From positions 1,674,001-1,738,000 of the forward strand of contig JAGTXZ010000019.1 of NCBI GenBank assembly GCA_018398575.1: 64,000 nt of DNA. The letters run 5' to 3'. Below, in pieces: positions 33,289 to 44,448 of this stretch. The stretch's first letter is position 1. Every line of letters begins with the position of its first letter. The stretch is from Ampelomyces quisqualis. Its lineage: Eukaryota > Ascomycota > Dothideomycetes > Pleosporales > Phaeosphaeriaceae. Below the pieces are notes generated by a model. It did no database searches. It saw only the letters and a list, made by a program, of their open reading frames with translations, and was not told where the DNA came from. The position numbers and the translations under genes were made by a program.

Positions 33289-35673
33289 TTATAAATCGCC
33301 GCCGACTTCAGTAACGTGGTTAAAGTCAAAGTCTCCAGCCAGCCCGCCGAAGGTATCGTCGTTGGGATTTTGGAGAAACGTGTCAAAGTCGAAGTTCTCC
33401 AAGGCTGTCTCGCCGCCGAAATCAAGATTACCAAGGTCGAACGAGGGCTTCGTAACGTTAGCAAATTCACGTTGCGAAAGAGGGCAACAATGCTTACATC
33501 AGTTCCATCGAGGTTAGTGCCGAAAGGGGGCATCTCAGGCTGCTGCTGCACAGGCGGCTGTTGCACTTGTTGAGGCTGGCCGTTTTGCTGGCCAAAAGAT
33601 TGTTTAGAATGTGGTGTAATCGGTGCGACTGGAGTCGAAGTTGTCGGCGTGGGCGGCTCTTCTCCGCCCGACGCTGCTGGCGTTGCACCTGCATTTGCCC
33701 CTTTCTTGTTGGCGGGCTTCTAGAATCAATATCAACGGTGTTCAAAGCTTGAGAAGCGTCGCGGAAACTTTACCTTGACGTTGTCCTTGGTGCCTTTCTT
33801 CTTAGGGGCGGCTTTGTTTGCTGACGAAGGCGTCGGTGGTGCTTGATTAGACTGTGATGGCGAAGGCTCGGGCCGGGGCTGGTCATTGGCTGGTGCAGGA
33901 GGCGGTGGCATTTGCTGCCGTTGTTGGGGGTTGTTGCCCATCGGACCACCCATGGGCTGCCCTGGCATCATACCTGGCTGCTGAGGGCCGCCACGCCACG
34001 CACCGTTCTGCATCTGCCCATTGCGTACAGCTTCCATCTGCTGTGGCGTCATTTGTTGCCCGTTGAAGTTCACGCCGGGGTGCGAGCTCGGGGGTCTCAT
34101 CATGGGGCTCTGATGAGGCATTTGTGGGTAAAATTGTGGCGGCATGCCTGGGGGTGCGAGGTTGGGATCGAACTGCTGCATGTTAGGCGCTGGTGAGCCG
34201 CGTTGCGGTTGCATGCCTCCCTCTGGTAACGGAGAGCCTGGCATCTGGCCCAGCTTAGGTGTTCCTCTTTTCATTTGATCCTGTGGGTTGGGCGAGGGAC
34301 CTGGGCGACTGCCCTGTGGTGACATGGCGGCAGGGAAACCTTGGCCAACTACACCTTGGTGCGGCTGAGGTCCTGGCATGCTGTTGTCCTGCTCCTGTCG
34401 TGCCATGAGGAGCCGCTTCTTGTTTTGTTGCTCCAGTAGCATGAGTTGCATCTGGTAGTCCTGGAGAGCATGGTTGCCCTGGGGCGCACCGGCAGCGGCG
34501 TTTGCTGGCATTCCAGACCGCGGACCGTTGCCGGCAAAGATCTCATGTTGGCCGTCGAGACCTGGTTGAGCCATGGGAGAGCCATGTGCGCCAGAGTTGA
34601 TACCCTGGGGAGAAGCAGTGTTACTATTCAATGCCACTCTGTGTTGTAGGGCCAGGCTTTGGGCATATACCTCGATGTTCTTTTGCTGCGCGTTCTGGCC
34701 AGACTGCGCAAATTCAGCAAACTGGGTGCCTGGCATACCGTTGCTCATGCCTCCTGCAGACAGGCGCGTTAGTCTCTGGGCATGGTACACGAAGCGACTG
34801 GTGGATGACAACATACCTTCCATGCGAGGCCGCTTGTTTGGGGACGGCGCGTTCTCATTGGGACCCGGAGACTGCGGGCGCTGGCCGTTCATGTCCAGGT
34901 TAGAGGCGTCCCTTGTCATTTGCGCGGCCATGATGGCGGGGTTCTTCATTTGGCCCATATTGGCCATTGGGTTTCCGTTGCTGGGGCATGTTAGCTCATA
35001 CACGGAGAGGCTCTGCTAGCTGGCAGCAAGGCGTACGGTCGGTTGTTCATGGCGGCGGCGCGTTTCAGGTCATTGGGCGCGCCATTCATCATGCCGTTTC
35101 GCAACATGGGGTGGAACTGCGGGTTCATGGGGTTGTGCATCATCATGCGCTCGTTGCGCTGGGTGTTCTGCATCTGGGCAAGGGTCTGTGGTACGCGTCA
35201 GGGCCCCGCCGTGTGCGAGTGTGAGGGGATCTTACTCGTGTGTGGTTGACGTACTGGCCGCCTTTGGAGGGGCTGCTGCCACGGTTCTTGGTTGCTTGGT
35301 AAATGTCCCAGAACTGCACCCACCAGTCCAGCAGGAACGAGTTGTCAGCCATCTGGTTCTGGGGCAGCGTCGGCATGGGCATCTCTTCTCCGGGGACGTC
35401 TTCCAGCGAGTCCATGCCATTGGTCCTGTTCTTGGGGCTGAGCTTCTGCGGCGGGCCGGTGGACATTTTCAGCTGGCTGTCCAGCATGGCTCGCGCGGCC
35501 TGGAAGTGGTTGTTGCGGAGAAAATAGTCGTAGATGTACGTGTTGAGCTGCTCGCGCGGGTCCGTGTTGCCGCGCTTCGGATGCGGCATGTTGCCCATCA
35601 TGGGGGTGCCCTCGACGGGGCCGCCGTTGGCACTGTTCATGGCCGCCATGTGCGCCATCTGGACGTTCTGCAT
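33289..35673 (-). CDS. somA: LisH-domain transcriptional regulator SomA/Som1/Flo8-like
   Basis: Nuclear regulator that acts with a LUG-type partner downstream of cAMP-PKA to control adhesion, development and biofilm formation in other ascomycetes. Six exons (35673-35236, 35185-35037, 34980-34817, 34753-33774, 33719-33498, 33447-33289) give 703 aa. The LisH motif is at about 40-70 (EQLNTYIYDYFLRNNHFQAA), followed by SFLLDWWVQFWDIYQ, the conserved Flo8/SomA extension. The centre is Met/Gln/Pro/Gly-rich. The last exon encodes an acidic aromatic segment (SFDLGNLDFGG, ENFDFDTFL, GDFDFNHV) typical of an activation domain. Intron 3 (63 nt) is stop-free and in frame; a further GTATAT...CAG stretch inside exon 4 might also be spliced. 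Start chosen at MQNVQMAHMAAM. Confidence 0.85.
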
Positions 35674-36581
35674 CGCGACGCGCCGAGTGGTGGGCGGCGG
35701 TACACGCGCGGCAGTAGGCAAGTACGCGATGACTGAGGGGCACCTCGGTGCTGGCGTCGACGTGACTAGAGTGACATGGAACGGCGTCGCCACGGGGTGT
35801 CGGTGTCGGTGTCGGGGCGGGAGCGGGAGGGCGAGGCGCCAGGCGGTGCTGGTGGGCGACGATCACGGATGGCTGGTGACGCGCGAGGGGGGCGAAGACA
35901 GCCGCGCGGAGACGTGGATGTTGGTGTTGCGATGGACTGTCCACGAGGCTTGACCAGTGCGCGACGGCGCCGGGCGGAGGAGGGCGTCGAGCACGTCAGC
36001 CCACAACCACAACCACAACCACAATGTGCGGGCGCGCAATGGGGCGCGTCTGTGCTGGGAAGGGGCAGAGAGAGAGAAGAGAGAAGAGAATGGAAAAAGG
36101 CTAGGGTGTGGGAAGCGTGCGAGCGGCAGAGCGGCGGCTATCTGGGCAGTGGGCACGCGGTGCAGGAGAGGGGATTTGGCGGCCTCCAGAAAACGCCAAG
36201 CGGTCACGGGACTCTGGCATACAACCATAATTAGAATCAATGTCCCAGCCACGTTGGCTGCTGCCAGCCTCGCACCGTCGGCAGCGCAGTCGTTTTCCCA
36301 CGGCCTCTGCACTGCGCACTGCACCGCCGCCTTCGAGTGTGCACTTGCTGGCCCTCGTGGTGGTCACCTGACACGCGCGGGATACGGTCATACGGCTGTG
36401 GAGTGTGGACATGTGCGTGGTGCGCAAAGCGGGGCGAGGCTCTCCGCGCCGAGGTGGCAGCATCACGTTGGAATTCAGACTACTCCGTACAGCGCCAGCA
36501 CCTCGCCGTCCAGCCTGCGGCGTGTCACGATGCCTGCAAATCCTGATGCGTGCGCCCGCATGCAGTGAACTACCCACACGC
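35674..36581. other. somA upstream / bet3 downstream region
   Basis: 908 bp. It contains hexanucleotide repeats GGTGTC (35799-35816) and CCACAA (about 36000-36024), an AG-rich patch near 36065-36095, and a TACTCCGTAC motif at 36481-36490. No gene recognised. Confidence 0.6.
36481..36490. repeat. TACTCCGTAC motif copy 4
   Basis: Exact intergenic copy of the recurrent core, about 100 bp downstream of the bet3 stop codon. Confidence 0.5.
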
Positions 36582-37379
36582 TCATTCGTCATCACGTGGC
36601 ATTTCGTCGTCCATGTAGCGGACCAGCGATACCCTCATCTCCGTTGTGTCGTGGCCTCGAAGAAGGTCACTGATGAAGTGCGCTTCGACCTGCATGTGCA
36701 CCTGCTCGGGTTGTGGCGTCAGCAGTCGTGCGCCCTGCCCTGAGAGCCGCCGCCACGGGAAGACGTACCATCTCCAATGCGCCTCGCAACACGCCCACTA
36801 GGATGTTGGAGAACCACAGCTCGTCTTGCGCTCGGCCGTCGTCTGGGAGTTCGACAAAGTCGGCGAGCGGATTCTCCTCCAAGACGAGCGAGAATTGCTT
36901 GTTGTCACTCGACCAGTTCGCGATGGTGGGTGCAACGTTGAGGAACATCTTGAAGCCGACCTGGCCTTGTGCATAAGCTTGCGTGCATTCTTGCGAACAT
37001 GGCGGGGCTACCTTGGAGATCATGTCTGCCACTTCTCGAAAGTTGGTGCAGGCGGGCACGCTCGTCTTGGCCAGAAAGTCCTCAATCAGTCGCACGCCAA
37101 TGTTGTAGCCCATGCGCTCCAGCTGCTTGTTGACATCGGCGTAGTTGTACTCGTAGTCTTTGCATAGGTTCGCCACTATGGTGCCGTACGTGAGCGTGAC
37201 CAGCTCGGCGCTGACCTTGTCCACGCGCGTTCTAGCAGAGTCAGCGCCGACTCGAGGAAACGGCCATGCCCATGCGCGACGTACTTCCAGACTCTGCCAG
37301 CGGTTAGCACGTGATGGAGCAGTTGGCAGACATGTATGGCTCACTCCTCGCCCAAACGAGCGGCCTTGGTTGACGCCAT
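36582..37379 (-). CDS. bet3: TRAPP complex core subunit Bet3 (TRAPPC3)
   Basis: Core subunit of the TRAPP tethering complexes that activate Ypt1/Rab1 for ER-to-Golgi traffic. Five exons: 37379-37345, 37293-37285 (9 nt), 37231-37012, 36960-36769 and 36701-36582, giving 191 aa as expected. Spliced sequence reads ARLGEEVWKTRVDKVSAEL through the 9-nt exon, then NKQLERMGYNIGVRLIEDFL, ISKVGFKMFLNVAPTIANW across intron 3, FVELPDD, and SNILVGVLRGALEMVHMQVE across intron 4. The family's buried Cys is in FLAKTSVPAC or nearby. Intron 3 (51 nt) is in frame and stop-free, so it was placed by conservation. The tail is acidic (DDEMPRDDE). Confidence 0.93.
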
Positions 37380-37588
37380 CTTCTCTGTAGCACGACTGGG
37401 GCCTTGTGAACTCGCCCAGGAGCTGGTGGAGATTTCTGGAGGCGCGGAACGGTCAAGGTAAACTTGGTTCGCGCATGTCAACGTGAGCTGGGGTTCCGAG
37501 TGGATCACTTGGCGCGCATCGACTGGGAGAAAAGTTGCCAGGCAGACACAGCTAACACTCGGAACCCAACAACCACTGCGCACCCACA

Positions 37589-39005
37589 ATGTCTGCCGGA
37601 AAGCGACCGGCGCATGACGCATTCGGCTCGAGCCAGCTCGTGAAGCGCTCCAAGGCGGACGCGAATCTAGGAAGCTCTGCCGTCGCTGTAGTGAACGGGG
37701 CGGGACAGAATGGCGCGCTCATGCACGCGGTATGTCTGCACCCATGCCTTGTCGCCAGGACCTGTTTGCTGAAGTTGCAACGTGCTGATAGGCGACGTAG
37801 GGCTCGCGCAGCAGCGCATTGCAATCGCCCGTAATGGAGCTCACTGGCCATTCTGGAGAGGTCTTCGCAGCTAGATTCGATCCCACGGGCCAATACATCG
37901 CCTCTGGCTCCATGGACCGATCTATCTGTTAGTCGCGCCCGTTCATTGCACCTTCAACACGAGCTCTAACCATCTCTAGTGCTTTGGCACAGCTCTGGCT
38001 CATGCGAAAACTATGGCATTCTCACGGGACACAAGCAGGCGGTACTCGATCTCCACTGGTCGCGCGACTCCAAAGTCCTTTTTTCGGCCTCCGCAGATAT
38101 GCACCTGGCGAGTTGGGACGTCGAGACCGGAGAAAGGATACGCCGCCATCCTGGACACGAAGAAGTCATCAATTGCATGGATGTGAGCAAGCGCGGTGAG
38201 GAGGTGCTCGTGAGCGGCTCAGATGATGGCTACATTGGAGTGAGTCATCTCAGTTGATGTCTGACCCTCGTGACTAACATGAGAAGATTTGGGACACGCG
38301 GACAAAAGACGCCGTAACCTTTATACACACCGACTTTCCCATTGCCGCGATATGCTTAGCAGAAGCTGGCAACGAGCTGTTCACGGGAGGCATCGACAAC
38401 GACATCAAGGTCTGGGATTTGCGCAAGCAAGCCGTCACATACACATTGCTGGGCCACACAGACACTGTGACATCACTTCAAATGTCGCCCGACAACCAGA
38501 CCCTACTATCAAACGCACACGACTCGACTGTCAGGACATGGGACGTCAGGCCGTTTGCACCCGCAGATCGGCGCATTCAGACATACGACGGAGCACCTAC
38601 CGGCCAGGAACGCAACCTTCTGAAAGCAAGCTGGGATTCCAAGGGCGAAAAAATCGCAGCCGGCAGCGGAGACCAGAGCGTAGCCATCTGGGAGACGCGG
38701 ACGGGCAAACTTTTGAACAAGCTTCCGGGGCACAGAGGGGCCGTGAACGACGTGCGCTTCCATCCTCTTGGAGAAGCTCTTTGTAAGTGCTTTCATTCTT
38801 GCCGTAGTCCCCTGCCGTTTCTTCCGGACCCTTGCCGTCTTCCAAATGTTGTCACAGGTAATCTCCCGCCGAGTGACTCCAGACTTGATGCGAGAAAGCC
38901 TGGCGTTTTCACTGCACATGATGAAGCTTGAAACTGACTTGGCATCTTCTAGTGGTTTCTGCATCGTCAGATCGCAAACTCATGGTAGGCGAGCTTGGAA
39001 AATGA
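37589..39005 (+). CDS. U5 snRNP 40-kDa WD40 protein (SNRNP40/Cwf17-like)
   Basis: Spliceosome component associated with Prp8 in the U5 snRNP. Five exons: 37589-37729, 37801-37927, 37980-38239, 38287-38782 and 38953-39005, giving 358 aa. The N terminus is basic (MSAGKRPAHDAF, LVKRSKAD). Seven WD repeats follow; clear ones start at LTGHSGEVFAARFDPTGQ, LTGHKQAVLDLHWSRDS, HPGHEEVINCMDVSKRG, LLGHTDTVTSLQMSPDN and LPGHRGAVNDVRFHPLG, with SGSMDRSILLW, SGSDDGYIGIWD and TGGIDNDIKVWD as strand ends. The last exon completes LLVSASSDRKLMVGELGK. Intron 4 is 170 nt, longer than the others. The pattern matches S. pombe Cwf17/Spf38 rather than other WD proteins. Confidence 0.9.
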
Positions 39006-40127
39006 AGGTAGCGTGCAAGCAACTTGGCATCAGAACCTTGACGAAGAGAAGCGCCGCGCGATGCGTGGTGCAAAGCCTGAGAGGCGTCCAACTGCAGGTC
39101 AACGACCCCGCGTTCCGCATTGCATCTCACATGGGAATGGTTTGGATACGCCGGTGCGACGTTCGATGAAAGAGCCGGGATGTGGCTATGGAAAGACGAG
39201 GTACCGCACACTGCAAGGGGACATGGGAAGACGCGTTGTTTACGCGATCTTGTATTTATCTGCAGTGCTGCAGGGAGGGCACTTGCAGCCAACAATCAAC
39301 ACGACAAGATGTACATGAGAAATTCATGTTGTTCCTAACTTGACATGGTCGTCGTAGCACAGTTGTTGCTTGCAGCTGTTGTTGTGGAGTTCGCAAGGCG
39401 GATGGCATCGATTGGCTGCGCTGCGACATTTCTGGAATGATACACTCCACACCCCACTGGCTGTCAACGATTTGCCGCAATCCCCACCCAAAAACAGAAC
39501 GATCTGAAACAGCCATGTCCACACCTTGATCTGTGGAGCGTGTGTGGAGTTGTAATCTGCGGCGCTTGTTTCATCTGCGCCGCCATCTATTGGAACCTGA
39601 CACGCCTCAAGTTCCAAAAGTTCGTGGCGTTTAATGCTGCCTCGACCACGACCGTCCTTGCAGGTCCTCCAGGGTATCTTGGTGTGACTGCAACCCTTCT
39701 TCCCTTCCTTCCCCATGTTATGACCGCTTTCCCTTGATCTACTTTCATTGGCAGCAGTGCTGTTGTCGTGTGGGTTCGCTTTTTGTTTCTTTTGTACCTT
39801 CGTTTGGCTCATAGGCTCTGGATAGCTTTCTCCACGGTTCGCTACTTCGATATGACAGAAGTTTTTTGAAAGAAGGCGAGCTCCAGTAATTCTGATCGAG
39901 CTCCACGCTTCTCAGCCCTGTCACAGTTTGCTGCTACGACAGCTCCTGCCTGCGAGCTCCACTGCCAGTCTGTTTGCCATTCGACAAACAAAACGATAAA
40001 CAATATCAACGAGCCTGGACCAGGAACGCGTCTTCTATAAGGAAACAATAGACACCAAAGTCGTCCACTAGGTCGCATCGCCATTTTCGTTGACCTCAGC
40101 ACACTCCCAGTCTTTATCTGATCCACC
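39006..40127. other. intergenic region without genes
   Basis: 1.1 kb between two plus-strand genes. ORFs of up to about 160 codons occur on the minus strand but show no domain or splice logic. Nothing else recognised. Confidence 0.6.
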
Positions 40128-41468
40128 ATGTTTCGATCACCACTATTTGCATGGTCCCCCCGACCCGACCAGGACCGCAATCAAGACCCATTTGCCACGC
40201 CAGCATCGCAGTCCCTGTCGCGGTTCGGCGCATTACACAGCAACATCCGGACGATGATCAATGGCTCCTCGATTTACTCTCAATCACCAGCACTGGAGAA
40301 CAACACCACACCGAAAGCTCCTTTCCTAGGCTTCTTCCGCCGCGACCAGTCCAATGTCCTGCCAACCGCACATGGTGCGCCTCATGCTTCCGACCATTCA
40401 GGAACGCTTCTTCACGCACAGCACACTGCAGGCTCGTATATTGGCGCCATTGCCTCTCGAGCAGGTCCACCGACACCAGAAACAGTGTATCATCGCCATC
40501 CAGCAGATGTCCCTCTACCACGTCTAGGCAGTAACGCTGTAATTCCTGAGGTGCAGCAACTGGCACATGATATCAATGACCGAAGACACCGAAGGAAGCA
40601 CAGTCGGAGAAGGCATCGTCAACCACAAGCCGACCGGTGGGTGCGCCGACGGAATGAGCAAAACGCACAAGGACCTCTGCTTTTAGTCCGCGGATCGCCT
40701 GCAAGAGGGAAAATGATAGCTTGCATCATCTCCGGATCTCTCTTGTTGATCGTACTCTCAATCTGTAAGTCGCCCTTCGCATGCAATCTTTAACGTAACA
40801 CGTGCCAACCCCGAGCTACAGACCTCGCAATCGCCCTGACGAACCATGACCTCGGTCAAGAGGTCCACATCCTCTTTATCATGGTCCTCCTCACCATCAC
40901 CATCTTCTTCTGTCACTCCCTTATTCGACTATGCATGTTGATCCTCAACCCACCACGCGAGGACAACAGACCACACATTGCCGACATGACAAACCCAGAT
41001 GGCTTCCAGCCCATCGTTCCCATCCGCGTTCATCTCGCACGCGACGAAGAGGCCAGTGCAGCCTCGGAAACCGATGTCGACAGAGACATGGATCTGGAAA
41101 AAGACCCGCTCCCACCTCCCCCACCACCCGCCTATGGTCTTTGGCGCAGCAGTGTCCGCGTCGATCCGAACCTGCTGCATTGGCGACGAGCCCAAGGTCC
41201 ATCTCCAGCGCAAGATACTAGGAGCTCCGTCTTCACTGACCTGTCGCACTCGCAGAATGATTCCGTGTCGCATGCTCCTGCTGCACCGCTGGTTGAAGGC
41301 CCTCGTCCACCCTCCTATGCTTCGGAAGATGGTGTGAGCTATATCGTCGAGGCGGCTCCGAGATCGACGGTCCGACAGAGTCTCTCGGGCGTAAGTGATA
41401 TTCACCCAGCGTGGCGGCCGGGGTATGCGGTTAGTGAGGTCACGGTATGGCCTGGTGGAAGGCGGTAG
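40128..41468 (+). CDS. uncharacterised protein with two membrane segments
   Basis: Exons 40128-40764 and 40822-41468, with a 57-nt GTAAGT...CAG intron in phase 1, give 427 aa. The N-terminal 190 residues are polar, ending in a strongly basic patch (DRRHRRKHSRRRHRQ, about 160-175). Two hydrophobic segments follow: MIACIISGSLLLIVLSIYLA, split by the intron, and ILFIMVLLTITIFFCHSL, separated by a short polar loop. The C-terminal 170 residues are Pro-rich (DPLPPPPPPAYG) and Ser-rich, with PRPPSYASEDG near the end. The layout suggests both tails on the cytosolic side of a membrane. I do not recognise the family; similar two-TM proteins occur as hypothetical proteins in filamentous ascomycetes. Confidence 0.75.
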
Positions 41469-42315
41469 TCGTCGAGCGTCCAACAATTCTCGTGTTCTGA
41501 ATTTCAGCGTTCAGCGTCGTTTTCCTTCTGCATCGCATTGCCAGTCATGTTGTTCTTGGGCGTGATATGTATACCTGCTCGATGGAGGTTGAAGCTGCGA
41601 TGCATGGAGGCATATTGGGTGGTATCCTACTATGAAGCGATGAATTGACGTACAACTACAGCCATGCAGTCCTGCACTCCCTCGGTCAGATTCTTGATTC
41701 CTTCTCCCCTCGCCGTCTTGTCCCACACTTTTTTCGCGTCTTCAAATCTCGTCACTGAGCTTATTAGCGGCTCTACACACACCGCCTTGTCCAGGCCAAT
41801 GCACGCGGGAATAACATGCACGGCAGGATTTCTGTTGCCAAACTAGCCATCCCATTGTTGGTCAAGATACTCGACGTTTTTGGGTCAGGAGGTGAGGACT
41901 GAATGCAGGGGTTTGGACGCGTGTACCTAAGCCTGCCCCGCTATTGGCTGATACTCTTTCAGCGGAGTTCGAGAACCTGGCCTTGCTTGCTTGATCGGTG
42001 GAGAGACCCTACCTCGGATAAGGGGTCGAATTGTGATCAGTCACGTTAATCCTCAGCACATGGTTGATGTTATGGTACGGCGGAGCATCTACCCTTCCAC
42101 CAAGTGCACAATTAGTACGCAGCTTCCGGTTGAGGGTTGGATCTTTCCTATACAGAATCCACGTCATGGTTGCCGTGGCTAGCTGGATACAAACAAACGT
42201 CTTCTCGCTTAGGTACCCGTCGCCCCTCTTGCACACACATTACCATTCATCGTTAGCAAGACACACCCATTTCAACAACCTTACTCAGCCAGACTCGCCC
42301 ACAACCAACATCTCC
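41469..42315. other. spacer upstream of MYND loci
   Basis: Holds one small coding-like minus-strand ORF (separate entry). The rest has no recognisable gene. Confidence 0.5.
41630..41821 (-). CDS. possible small hypothetical protein or exon
   Basis: 63 codons from MHVIPACIGLDKAVCVEP. Codon use looks coding-like, and the frame extends upstream (FGNRNPAV) to an AG at a possible acceptor near 41845, so this may be the last or a middle exon of a small gene. A GTACGT donor-like site occurs close to the end. No domain recognised; the start and any partner exons are unresolved. It could equally be a decayed fragment next to the MYND pseudogenes. Confidence 0.25.
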   Translation of the reverse strand: MHVIPACIGLDKAVCVEPLISSVTRFEDAKKVWDKTARGEGIKNLTEGVQDCMAVVVRQFIAS

Positions 42316-43047
42316 ATGCCGAAGGCCACGGACATATGTGCAGTGTGCGACACGTCAGCTGCAGCCGCCAGACCGAACTCGTTCGCAAGTTGTGGTCAAT
42401 GCAGGTCGATATAGTACTGTGGACTTGAATGTCAGACGAGCCATTGGTCCATACACGAATCAGTTTGCAAGCCCAGAGCCTCCGCCATTCGTGCTTATGA
42501 AAGTTACATCAACAACTTTGGGGTCGCCGTCTTCAGAACGCTCGATGATTACCCTGCACAGCCTTTTCTGACACTCAACCGAGGCACTTACCTGCATCGA
42601 TTTCACAGAGATACATTCAAGCTTCTCATTGGTTCACACCACCTTTTGGAAACTGCGACACTATTCAGTGGGTACGGGTGGAATTCAGGCAGCACTTTCA
42701 GCCCACCACCTTGGAGCACCGAACGATTTGGAAAATACCTCGACAAGGCATCGGAATGCCCGAATTTGCTGCCATCATGGTGGAATGAGACGATGCGGAG
42801 AGAATGCCTGAGATTTGGTGAGAGTCCGGTCTGGAACAACCTTCGAAGAGAGCCAACGCCCTATGAGCATACGACATCATTCGGCCCACAGTTGATGGTA
42901 CTTTTCAAACTGATCCATAATACCTGGATGTTCCCGATTATGGGACCCGTGGCCGAGGAAATCACGTCAGAAGAGCTGTGGAGTGATTTGAGCGAAGAGA
43001 TTGTGAGGTGTGAGCTCAGGGACTCCTATATTATTCAACAGGAATGA
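42316..43047 (+). pseudogene. MYND zinc-finger protein gene with in-frame stop
   Basis: One continuous frame of 244 codons is interrupted only by a TAG at 42412-42414. Before the stop: ICAVCDTSAAAARPN and SCGQCRSI; after it: YCGLECQTSHWSIHESVC. Together these supply the Cys/Cys/Cys/His ligands of a MYND finger (CxxC, CxxC, YCxxxCQ, WxxHxxxC), and the stop falls one residue before the YC pair. The downstream part (about 200 aa, with FRTLDDYPAQPF and WSDLSEEIV) is intact to the natural stop. No intron could remove the TAG because zinc ligands lie on both sides within a few codons. Interpreted as a recent nonsense pseudogene; readthrough or a sequence error cannot be excluded. Confidence 0.7.
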
Positions 43048-43413
43048 GAAAGCGTGTCGGCATGGACTGAAACCTTGATGAGCGGTGCTACGATGGCAGC
43101 TTCTCTTCACCTGCGAACTCTCGAGGTAGCCAAAGTCAATCCAATAATTGATCGATTTGTCGTCTTGATATGTGACTCCAAATCCTAATCCGAGACAATA
43201 TGACGCCTTTTCCCAGGTAGCATTGAGTATTCTTCTAGAAACAAAGCTGATCTCGTGTGGGCACGATACCGCGTCGACGCACCGGTCATGCCCTGCATCT
43301 CATTGGTGTTCAACATCTGTTACAAATATTCCTTCTTCAACCCATCAATCATCAACTGATCGTCTCACTGCTCAAGCCAAGCTACCCTCCTGAGCCCCAC
43401 TTTCAATTGCATT
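43048..43413. other. spacer between the two MYND loci
   Basis: 366 bp; no coding signal recognised. Confidence 0.5.
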
Positions 43414-43885
43414 ATGGCGGACACATCTCCATCATGCGCCAAATGCCGCAAGACAGCTGCAGCTGCCAATGTTGCCATGCAAGTCGGCCCGTTACTGTGG
43501 TCGCGAATGCCAGGCCGGTGATCTATCGCGTGAGTTCCATGGGACAGGACGGCGCTTTCATGCGGCGAAAGATGATGGAGATGGAACAAGGCGGACCAGG
43601 CAATGGCATGATCTCAACTATGCTGAACTTGGACATTTCATAAAGCGCGGACCCGATAGCGTGAAGGGTGGGAGTCCACGTGGAAATATGCCGCAGAGAC
43701 TATGTGACACGCCAGAGTATTGGCTCTCTCATCCGAACAGAACAGAATTTCTCAAAAGAGGTTGTATTTGTTCGACAAGCACCCGGCACCTTCTGAAACC
43801 ATCGGCAGCCGTCCCAGGCGTTGAAGGAGTGAGTCACGCTTTCTGGGAAGATCGCCTTGGCCATCCCAAGCCTTTAGTGCCGTAA
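43414..43885 (+). pseudogene. second MYND zinc-finger locus, frameshifted
   Basis: The frame starting at 43414 encodes SPSCAKCRKTAAAAN, the first MYND ligand pair. About 40 bases on, the following ligands appear only in the +1 frame: LPCKSARYCGRECQ from 43469, and that frame runs to 43885. The last ligands (W, H, C) are degraded (AGDLSREFHGTG). The remainder (WHDLNYAELGHFI, PEYWLSHPNRTEF, HAFWEDRLGHPKP) has no clear domain. No splice pair joins the frames. With the broken MYND gene 370 bp upstream on the same strand, it suggests a decayed tandem family. Confidence 0.6.
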
Positions 43886-44448
43886 TCGATGGAAGCCGAA
43901 AAATACCAGATTGAGTATACCAAGAAATGTTAATTCCGCTCGCTGCGCCGCATCGTTGGTGTTGGCAGTGGCGATGGATCGAAACCGTTCCATCGACTCA
44001 AGGCGCTTTACCTCTTTCGGGTGTGCTTATATTTAGCGGTACCACGTGGCGTTGTAAATCACACAAAACCTCAATTTTCGGCCTGTGACGATGTCGTGAA
44101 GTCAATGATAAGGTTGCATACGATACATAATGAGTCCTTTCCACGATCAGGAGACCTCCAGGGCAGCACGATGTACGCTGATGCTCCGAGGCCCATAAGC
44201 TTGCCCACAACGCCGAATGACAGGCGGTGAAAAATTTCAAGCCATTTGCGCTACATTGCCCGAGCGTGAGGCTAGGTAGACTAGACGTATCACCAAAAAA
44301 CAACTCCGTCTTTCTTCGCTGTCTCATATCGTCGTCTCCAGCTTTCCTTCCCCACGTTTTCTCTTGTCCTTTTTTCCTTTCTCCCGAAGTCTGTCGTCGT
44401 TGGTTTCTTTTGGTGTTGTGCGTGCTCGAGTCTTTAGACGGGCGGCAA
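43886..44448. other. intergenic region
   Basis: 563 bp upstream of the methyltransferase. The methyltransferase frame is open back to 44227, but 44449 is the favoured start. CT-rich 44300-44420 may be a leader. Confidence 0.5.

Noticed and set aside
35143..35793. Upstream extension of the somA frame to 35793
   Set aside because: The extra 40 residues are Pro/Thr-rich and unlike the family start; MQNVQMAHM is preferred.
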